56,990 nt of DNA from a virus, in the IMG/VR virus record IMGVR_UViG_3300042991_000632, positions 91,036-148,025 of that record; one strand, given 5' to 3'. The position numbers and the translations under genes are program-made. Each line of letters starts with the position of its first letter. Within the stretch, counting starts at the first letter, position 1. The notes below the pieces were generated by a model. The model did no database searches, was not told the DNA's origin, and saw nothing but the letters and a program-made list of their open reading frames with translations. Positions 51,452 through 56,990 of this stretch are shown here, one piece after another.

Positions 51452-52273
51452 ATGAAATCTGGAATATATGTAATTGAAAATCTTCTTAATAGAAAAAAAT
51501 ATGTTGGGAGTGCCAAAAACATTGATAAAAGATGGTATCAACATAAATATACTCTCAATAATAACATACACGATAATTTATATTTGCAAAAGGCATGGAA
51601 TAAATATGGTGAGAATAATTTTAAATTTATGATTATTGAAAATGTTGATTTCCAAAAATTAATTGAGCGAGAACAATATTATATTAAATTATATGATGTT
51701 TGTAATAGAAAATGTGGTTATAATTTAGCACCAAATGCTGGTAGTTCATTAGGATTTAAATTTTCTAATGAGAGTAGAATTAAAATGAGTAATGCTAAAA
51801 AAAATAAACCATCAACACGAAAAAACTATATAATGTCTGATGAAACTAAGAGGAAAATTGGTGAAGCAAATAAATTAAGTCAACTTGGAAGAACACATAC
51901 TGATGAGACTAAAAATAAAATGAAAAAACCTCATGGTGCTATGTCTGAAATTACAAAGAAAAAATTAAGTGACTGGAGAATGGGGTTGATACCATCTGAA
52001 AAAAACGGTCAATGGATGATAAAATCAGAAAAATCAACAAGATCAACAAAATTGAATGATGATCCAATGAAAAATAGAAACATAAAGAATAGGGGTGAAG
52101 GGAATGGTATGTCTATTTCAAATAAAAATGAAGTTATTGCAATACGAAATGATTATGATAATGGTGTTCCAATATCAGAATTACAAATAAAGTATAATAA
52201 AAAATATATATTTATATATAAAATAGTGAAACGATTAAGATGGCAATGGTTAGATAACAGTAGTCTTTGTTAA
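51452..52273 (+). CDS. GIY-YIG homing endonuclease with NUMOD-like DNA-binding repeats
   Basis: The GIY-YIG nuclease core is clear: SGIYVIENLLNRKKYVGSAKNIDKRW at the N-terminus and a later Glu in LIEREQYYIKLY. From about 105 there are NUMOD3-like repeats (SNESRIKMSNAKKNK, SDETKRKIGEANK, DETKNKMKKPHG, SEITKKKLSDW), then a helix-turn-helix-like end NKNEVIAIRNDYDNG and ELQIKYNKKYIFIYKIVKRL. It is the layout of T4 SegA/I-TevI-type intergenic homing enzymes. A frame to 51440 exists, but the ATG at 51452 fits the motif spacing. The 3' end overlaps the convergent structural gene by 24 bases. Probably a mobile element inserted here. Confidence 0.85.
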   Translation: MKSGIYVIENLLNRKKYVGSAKNIDKRWYQHKYTLNNNIHDNLYLQKAWNKYGENNFKFMIIENVDFQKLIEREQYYIKLYDVCNRKCGYNLAPNAGSSLGFKFSNESRIKMSNAKKNKPSTRKNYIMSDETKRKIGEANKLSQLGRTHTDETKNKMKKPHGAMSEITKKKLSDWRMGLIPSEKNGQWMIKSEKSTRSTKLNDDPMKNRNIKNRGEGNGMSISNKNEVIAIRNDYDNGVPISELQIKYNKKYIFIYKIVKRLRWQWLDNSSLC

Positions 52274-52666
52274 GGAATCTGATATTATAATATTAATGTA
52301 TTCATTAACAGGTAATTTTATTTTACCACAATGTCCTTCTGATAATATATCAACAACAAATTCCCCCAAAAATCTTCCTGCTTTTTTTGTGTCACGTAAT
52401 GTAAATCTGTAAACAAGTGTATATTTTATTTCATCAGGATAACCGGGTCTATCATTATTAACAACAAGATTTGCCGGAACGTTAGCGATATGATATATGC
52501 CAGTATCAGCATCCATCATTGAAAATGTAACAGCAACATCTTCCATCATATCATCAGTAAGATCATATTTCTCTCTCAATCTCTGAACAAGCGGAAATTT
52601 CAATTCGGGAAGCGTGCTATCCTTCTTTATGAAAAAATTATTAAGATTAAATGTTGAGTAATCCAT
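52250..52666 (-). CDS. Virion structural protein of the fibre region, 138 aa
   Basis: Opens FNLNNFFIKKDSTLPELKFP, resembling the start of a small baseplate or fibre-attachment protein of other large phages. The centre (MMEDVAVTFSMMDADTGIYH...DEIKYTLVYRFTLRD) has the alternating strands of an Ig-like fold, and the end carries NEYINIIISDSL. Its place between the homing gene and a membrane protein near the tail fibres suggests a fibre base. The stop overlaps the homing gene by 24 bases on the opposite strand. Exact role unknown. Confidence 0.6.
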   Translation of the reverse strand: MDYSTFNLNNFFIKKDSTLPELKFPLVQRLREKYDLTDDMMEDVAVTFSMMDADTGIYHIANVPANLVVNNDRPGYPDEIKYTLVYRFTLRDTKKAGRFLGEFVVDILSEGHCGKIKLPVNEYINIIISDSLTKTTVI

Positions 52667-53082
52667 TATCCTATATCATCATTACCAGAATTATTATTTT
52701 TTTCTTCATTCTCAACAATATCAGTCATTATTTTGATCCTGTTTGCACCAACTGCCTTTACCCTCTCCTTCAATATTGCTGCAACGCCATCACCAATTAA
52801 ACCTATCGTCACAGCATCAATATTACTGAATGGATGACCACTAAGTTCATTATAAAATCTAAAAAGAATGTATGAACATAAAATTGTTATTATATACCTA
52901 CGCCAGTTATCAAAAAACCAGAATTTCCAACTCCATTTTTTTGGAGTATTTAAACTATCAACATCACGACCAGTCGTTTCGGTAAGTCCATAAACAAAAT
53001 AACCAATTATGAAAAACCACATAAAACCAAATAATTGTGCTGTGGTATAATCACCAAAAATTATATTTAAAAATTCTGTCAT
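52666..53082 (-). CDS. Membrane protein, holin candidate, 138 aa
   Basis: Three hydrophobic segments: LFGFMWFFIIGYFVYGL (about 17-33), YIITILCSYILFRFY (about 63-77) and AVTIGLIGDGVAAIL (about 90-104). A charged C-terminal tail (KERVKAVGANRIKIMTDIVENEEK) follows. The size and topology fit a class I holin, which would pair with the amidase-like protein far away at 5115-5735. The tail-fibre location is compatible but not decisive; it could also be a small membrane protein of unknown role. It has a promoter motif 14 nt upstream and heads the short unit with the 138-residue structural gene. Confidence 0.5.
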   Translation of the reverse strand: MTEFLNIIFGDYTTAQLFGFMWFFIIGYFVYGLTETTGRDVDSLNTPKKWSWKFWFFDNWRRYIITILCSYILFRFYNELSGHPFSNIDAVTIGLIGDGVAAILKERVKAVGANRIKIMTDIVENEEKNNNSGNDDIG

Positions 53083-53096
53083 AGTTTTTAGTTTCT

Positions 53097-53105
53097 TATA
53101 AATAC
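53097..53105 (-). promoter_or_regulatory. GTATTTATA promoter-like motif
   Basis: Exact motif, 14 nt before the ATG of the membrane protein gene. Confidence 0.6.
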
Positions 53106-53125
53106 AAAATAATTCTTATTTCACT

Positions 53126-54373
53126 TTATAATACTTTAAGTAATGTTAAATATCTATTAGTATTTGCCGTAGCAGTACCTGTTGTTGTTCTCCAACGAAT
53201 ATCAACAGTTTGTGTTGATGCCAATGTTATCACAAAATTAGAATAACCATGAACAGTTGTAATATTACCTTGACTACTACCTCTTGTCCAAGTTAACGAA
53301 CTATTCGAAACAATAGTATTATTTGCATATATTGATGTCACAATACTTGCACTGGCAGAACCATGTGATAGCGAAGTGCCAAAACCAACTAAATATTTTC
53401 CTGCAGGTATGTTTGTCAACTGCATACCAGTCATTAATGTATCTGAAGTAGATGTTGTGGTAATATTACCAGTAGCACTTGTTTCATATGTTGTTATTGT
53501 AGTACCAGTACCACCGCCTAATGCAGAAATTGTAATATAATTACCATTTGGCGTTATGGTTACATTGCTGCCACCACTTAATGACTTGAATTGTAAGTTA
53601 CTATTTACAGTGTTTACATAAATTCCAGCACCTGTTCCAAGATTTGTAGCACCAGTTATTCCACCCGATGCACCACCACTTGCATTAATTGTAATTGTTG
53701 TACCATCGGAACTAAGCGTAACATTTGTGCCACCACTTAATGACTTCAATTGTATTTTTTGTGCACTTAAACTCGTATAAATTCCCTCTCCTGTTCCAAG
53801 ATTTGTCGCACCATTAACCACACCACTATTGGTTATTGCTCCAGCAACGATTAAGTTACCACCCATCGTAGTATTACCACCAATTGCAGCACTACCACCT
53901 AAATTAAAATTACCACCGACATCCAATGTACCATCAACACCACATATTGTACCAGTTGTTTTTATATCACCATTAACAGTACCACCAGTAACATTAAATT
54001 TAATGTCGGTTACACCAGTAAGAGAAGTATCATTTACAGATACACTACCCAGAATAGCGGTAGCACCTATTTTAGTCATGCTGTTTATACCAACGGTGGC
54101 ATATTTTTCCAAAATCAAATATTGTTCAGGTGTTGGTACGTCAGGTATTAATTTAATAATTTCTTCCTTTATCTGTGCAGGTGTTAATAATGTGTTCCAA
54201 CCAAAATTATCCCAATAATTAACCGATGAAATATCAGTATAATTATTTGGAGTACTGCCTGTATCGGGAATAGTCATAAACGCAGTATTTCCACTCAGCA
54301 TGTCTTGTGTCCATGTTTGAATGTCAATACCGATTATTTGACCACCAATTGTATATGCTAATAATTTACTCAT
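53126..54373 (-). CDS. Tail fibre protein with duplicated module and beta-helix, 415 aa
   Basis: The N-terminal 90 residues (AYTIGGQIIGIDIQTWTQ, NYTDISSVNYWDNFGW, AQIKEEIIKLI) form an attachment domain. Residues about 130-185 have hexapeptide-like GG-rich turns (VNGDIKTTG, GGNFNLGGSAAIGG). Two copies of a 44-residue module (188-231 and 241-284, GATNLGTG...LSGG.NVT) follow. The last 115 residues form a C1q-like or jelly-roll tip (NIPAGKYLVGFGTSLSHG, RWRTTTGTATANTNRYLTLLKVL) that probably trimerises and binds the host. It lies 4 nt from the next fibre gene. Confidence 0.75.
   Translation of the reverse strand: MSKLLAYTIGGQIIGIDIQTWTQDMLSGNTAFMTIPDTGSTPNNYTDISSVNYWDNFGWNTLLTPAQIKEEIIKLIPDVPTPEQYLILEKYATVGINSMTKIGATAILGSVSVNDTSLTGVTDIKFNVTGGTVNGDIKTTGTICGVDGTLDVGGNFNLGGSAAIGGNTTMGGNLIVAGAITNSGVVNGATNLGTGEGIYTSLSAQKIQLKSLSGGTNVTLSSDGTTITINASGGASGGITGATNLGTGAGIYVNTVNSNLQFKSLSGGSNVTITPNGNYITISALGGGTGTTITTYETSATGNITTTSTSDTLMTGMQLTNIPAGKYLVGFGTSLSHGSASASIVTSIYANNTIVSNSSLTWTRGSSQGNITTVHGYSNFVITLASTQTVDIRWRTTTGTATANTNRYLTLLKVL
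53522..53812 (-). repeat. Two 44-residue in-frame repeats in the fibre gene
   Basis: Copies at about 53681-53812 and 53522-53653: GATNLGTG(E/A)GIY, then (I/L)QxKSLSGG and a TITIN/YITIS end, 53 residues apart. They lengthen the fibre shaft. Confidence 0.7.
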
Positions 54374-54377
54374 TTCA

Positions 54378-55502
54378 TTAAATCTTTCTTATTCTTATTG
54401 ATGAGAATGTTGCACACGCAGTACCACCTGCTGCCCAATAATATACATTAAAGCAATTTTGCCCTGCTGTTGTTCCACCTGATAAATATAAATCTCTCGA
54501 TAATGTATTCGTAAAAGTAAATCCTGCTTGATTCATCTTCAATAAGAAATCACTACCCTGTGTAACACCATTAACTTGAAATCTACCATAAACAGTTGAG
54601 TTTGCGTTTGATTGTCCCACTTGTTCACTAAAGTCAACTTGATATATACCTGCTGGCATTGTTGTTCCAGTATAACCTAAATATTTTTGTGGAGAGGTAC
54701 TTGTTGTTGTAGATAATGCAATATTTTCTCTATAATAATAATTAGTACTACCCCCACTCACCAAATATACAGCAATCCTTTTGCTAACAGGATTCCAAAA
54801 CATTGTATATGAAGTATTTCCTGTTAATGTTGGTGGATTAAGTAAACAAACATCAGACTGAAATTTAGTAATTCCACTTATATTAAGTGTTGATGCAGCA
54901 GTTGTCGCACCTTGTAATCTTGTAATTCCAATTGAGCAAAGATATGTGGATGCACTGATACTTGGAGAGCACATACTTACACTACCCAAAATTCTTGGTG
55001 AGCAAACACATGACGTTCCAATTGTTATTGGTGCTATTGAACAAGTGCTACCTGTTAATATTGGTGATTGAATCTTTGTAGAACCACAAATAAATGGTGA
55101 ATGTACCCAAACCCCGCCACAAATACTTGAACCAGATACTAAGCCAGCAGCAGTAAGATTAGCTGTTGTGCCTAAACTACCAGTCATTGTATCACCACTT
55201 CTATAAACTCTGGTATTAATATTAGCTAAAGTACTACCACTAAATTCAGTAAATTGACTATATGTGATATAATCATCCGGTGTTGGTGGTGCAGTCGCTT
55301 CCTGATATTCATCAATTGTTTCTGGGTCATTATATACAATTGTACCACCACTTTCTTTAAATAGATATAATGATTGTGTCTGGGGAATAAAATAATCAAT
55401 ATATATTTCCCCATATGGTGGTGAAGGAGCAAAACTTATATTGCTCCTTTCTACCAAAGTATTACTATATCCAGTATGATACAAAAAATATTCCCAAGCC
55501 AT
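54378..55502 (-). CDS. Tail fibre protein with cysteine-rich beta-helix, 374 aa
   Basis: N-terminal adaptor (EYFLYHTGYSNTLVERSNIS; IYIDYFIPQTQSLYLF), a short linker with SQFTEFSGSTLANINTRVYRSGD, then a beta-helix with 11-12-residue units at about 116-197 rich in Cys and Ser-Pro turns (SPFICGSTKIQ, SPILTGSTCS, GTSCVCSPRILG, SVSMCSPSISAS). The C-terminal 140 residues form a jelly-roll tip (YYRENIALSTTT...AGIYQVDFSEQVG...IRIRKI) related to the other two fibres. It is probably a trimeric receptor-binding fibre. Confidence 0.75.
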   Translation of the reverse strand: MAWEYFLYHTGYSNTLVERSNISFAPSPPYGEIYIDYFIPQTQSLYLFKESGGTIVYNDPETIDEYQEATAPPTPDDYITYSQFTEFSGSTLANINTRVYRSGDTMTGSLGTTANLTAAGLVSGSSICGGVWVHSPFICGSTKIQSPILTGSTCSIAPITIGTSCVCSPRILGSVSMCSPSISASTYLCSIGITRLQGATTAASTLNISGITKFQSDVCLLNPPTLTGNTSYTMFWNPVSKRIAVYLVSGGSTNYYYRENIALSTTTSTSPQKYLGYTGTTMPAGIYQVDFSEQVGQSNANSTVYGRFQVNGVTQGSDFLLKMNQAGFTFTNTLSRDLYLSGGTTAGQNCFNVYYWAAGGTACATFSSIRIRKI

Positions 55503-55505
55503 ATA

Positions 55506-56990
55506 TTATGATAATCTATTTAAAACTAAAAATACTGAATAAGGTACTGTATTAACAGTTCCACTGTTCGTTACTCTAAATCCAACTAAATCAACCTTAT
55601 CGTTTGTATTAAAATCTACAATAACTGAAGGTAGTGTCAATGCTTCGCTTGATGTTGCTGTTGTTAACACAGCACCTGCAGCAGTTAATTGAATTGTTGA
55701 CGCATTATTCAACACTAAATAACTACCAACTGAACGTGGCGTTGCACCAGCACCATTTATGACAGTTATTTGATATGAAATCTCATATTTACCTGCCTGT
55801 AAAATCCAAAGTGAAGTACCCCCACTCCATAAATAAGTGTCAGATGCACCAGTAACCACCGCACCAGTTCTATCAAGTAACATGGAAGTTGCCCAAGTAA
55901 TTGGAGTTGCAGCAATTGTATTAATATCAGTGGTTGCGCTTGATACTAATTGAATTTTTTTATCTTTATTCTTTGTACTTGCAGTATATCCAGTAAACGC
56001 CCAATAATTAGCATCAGTTACACCACTAATATAATCAATATCTGCTTGTAATGCTGCTGTTTCACCAGTTACATAACCTTTGTCAACAAGTGAACGTGCA
56101 GTATAATTTGTACTATAATCAGTAGCATATTCAAGACCTGCATTGCTTTCTAAGCTAACTGACGTACCTGAAAATTCCAATAAAATTCCAGTGGTATCTA
56201 CACCAAATGTTGTGCCAGTTAAACCATCGGTTGAAACTTGGAACTCATTGATGTTTGTAATAGATAAATTATGTAAATTTAACCCATTAATTGTCGTATC
56301 ACCAGTCAATGCGCCACCAAGCGCAACATCGTGGTCGCCAACTTTCGTTAAACCATTTGTTGCACCAGTTATTACTATATCAAGGAATTGTTGTGTGCTT
56401 GCAGTATATCCCGTGAATGTTGCAATATTAAGTTTTGTGTCTGTTACACCGGAAATATAGTCAATATCGTTTTCAATTGCTTGAAGTCTTTGAGCGGTTG
56501 TTGCGCTGTAACCAGTAAATGCTACAATATCAAGTTTTTCAGCCAATGCTGCTTGCAATCCACCTGAATTAACATCAACATTGAATGTATTCCCACTCCA
56601 AAGAATTGAATTACCAGCAAGAGCCGAACCATTAACAGCAATTGTATTACCAGTAATACTAATACCATGACCTGCTATTGGTTTGAACTGACTTGAGAAT
56701 AATGTGAAACTAAGTGGTGTCATTCCAACTGTAATTGGATTTGGTGTCGTTAATACCCAAATTGTATTGTATAATGTATCACCACTAAGCACAGGAATTA
56801 AGTTACCATCAGTTACTTCACCATATATAGGTGCTCCGTCAAAGTCTGCTGAACGTGTGAATCCGCTTGTCGATGCACTATAAACATATATACCATTTTG
56901 TGCAGCATCTGTTTGATTTTTAACTAAAACTCTCCAACCGTTAAGAACGATTTCACCATCAATCGTTCCAACAAACGTACCACCAGTAAG
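55506..56990 (-). CDS. Tail fibre protein, 5' part beyond the right edge
   Basis: The open frame reads to the window edge with no start (at least 494 residues); the GTG at 56792 is internal. The visible N-terminal part, EIVLNGWRVLVKNQTDAAQN followed by GIYVYSAS and DFDGAPIYGEVTDG, is a recurring fibre domain in phages. The middle has repeated ATFTGY(T/S)ASTQQ-like and FTGYSATTAQRL units separated by 'DIDYISGVTD' hinges, a coiled shaft. The C-terminus is a jelly-roll tip (WILQAGKYEISYQITVING...SVFLVLNRLS). It is the first of three tandem fibre genes. Confidence 0.8.
   Translation of the reverse strand, partial: LTGGTFVGTIDGEIVLNGWRVLVKNQTDAAQNGIYVYSASTSGFTRSADFDGAPIYGEVTDGNLIPVLSGDTLYNTIWVLTTPNPITVGMTPLSFTLFSSQFKPIAGHGISITGNTIAVNGSALAGNSILWSGNTFNVDVNSGGLQAALAEKLDIVAFTGYSATTAQRLQAIENDIDYISGVTDTKLNIATFTGYTASTQQFLDIVITGATNGLTKVGDHDVALGGALTGDTTINGLNLHNLSITNINEFQVSTDGLTGTTFGVDTTGILLEFSGTSVSLESNAGLEYATDYSTNYTARSLVDKGYVTGETAALQADIDYISGVTDANYWAFTGYTASTKNKDKKIQLVSSATTDINTIAATPITWATSMLLDRTGAVVTGASDTYLWSGGTSLWILQAGKYEISYQITVINGAGATPRSVGSYLVLNNASTIQLTAAGAVLTTATSSEALTLPSVIVDFNTNDKVDLVGFRVTNSGTVNTVPYSVFLVLNRLS

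Noticed and set aside
3748-53105. TATAAATA on the plus strand as T4-type late promoters
   Set aside because: The strings point away from the genes, and almost nothing is encoded on the plus strand. Read on the minus strand they face the genes, so the GTATTTATA reading is preferred.
56143-56460. 105-residue plus-strand frame opposite the fibre gene
   Set aside because: Antisense shadow of the repetitive fibre coding sequence.

Overview
The window is a segment of a large, AT-rich, contractile-tailed (T4-like/myovirus) phage genome whose host is most likely a member of the Bacteroidota. Evidence for the phage: a gp6-type baseplate wedge protein, a gp25-type wedge protein, several long tail and tail-fibre proteins, a family B DNA polymerase, a primase, an SNF2-type helicase, an Mre11-Rad50-like nuclease, a RuvC-like resolvase and a dCMP deaminase, packed on one strand with 1-15 nt gaps or short overlaps. 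Evidence for the host: start codons lack purine-rich Shine-Dalgarno sequences; several early-type genes have Bacteroidota-type promoters (TTG or TTTG, 19-20 nt, TAnnTTTG); a tail protein carries a BACON-like domain; and one secreted protein has the signal-peptide ending (NAQ) common in Bacteroidota.

Layout. All genes but one read on the minus strand, so transcription runs from high to low coordinates. From right to left: 52.2-57.0 kb tail fibres, a holin-like membrane protein and a structural protein; 51.4-52.3 kb the only plus-strand gene, a GIY-YIG homing endonuclease; 44.7-51.3 kb a compact replication operon (helicase, small protein, QueC-like enzyme, DNA polymerase); 41.0-44.6 kb conserved phage proteins including a Nudix hydrolase and a WYL-like protein; 33.7-41.0 kb a polyvalent/RNA-repair cluster (ParB plus ADP-ribosyltransferase-like protein, HAD phosphatase, 2H phosphoesterase, and a 1814-residue multidomain protein ending in a CCA-adding enzyme); 30-33.7 kb a glycosyltransferase and conserved proteins; 17-29.8 kb baseplate and tail genes; 10.4-16.9 kb a regulator, RuvC-like resolvase, GIY-YIG genes, phosphoesterase, primase and sigma factor; 5-10.3 kb the fused Mre11-Rad50 nuclease, dCMP deaminase, an outer-membrane-like protein and an amidase; 0-4.4 kb large conserved virion-type proteins.

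Regulation. Two promoter classes are visible. Host-type promoters precede the nuclease, primase, phosphoesterase and helicase genes. A second motif, GTATTTATA followed by two bases and usually AAA, lies shortly upstream of many other genes, always in the direction of the gene, including the lone plus-strand gene. No -35 element is apparent. Five of six intrinsic terminators are closely followed by this second motif, so terminator-promoter pairs divide the genome into transcription units. The phage encodes its own sigma-like factor, which could read the second class.

The most unusual content is the polyvalent cluster, with a recurrent Leu-Asn-Glu tripeptide that brackets its enzymatic domains and resembles the (L/I)-x-E site cut by T4-type prohead proteases. 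This suggests, but does not prove, that the large proteins are packaged, cut and injected as separate enzymes for early takeover and tRNA/RNA repair. There is no stretch over 300 bases without a gene, and I found no tRNA genes, CRISPR arrays or insertion sequences.
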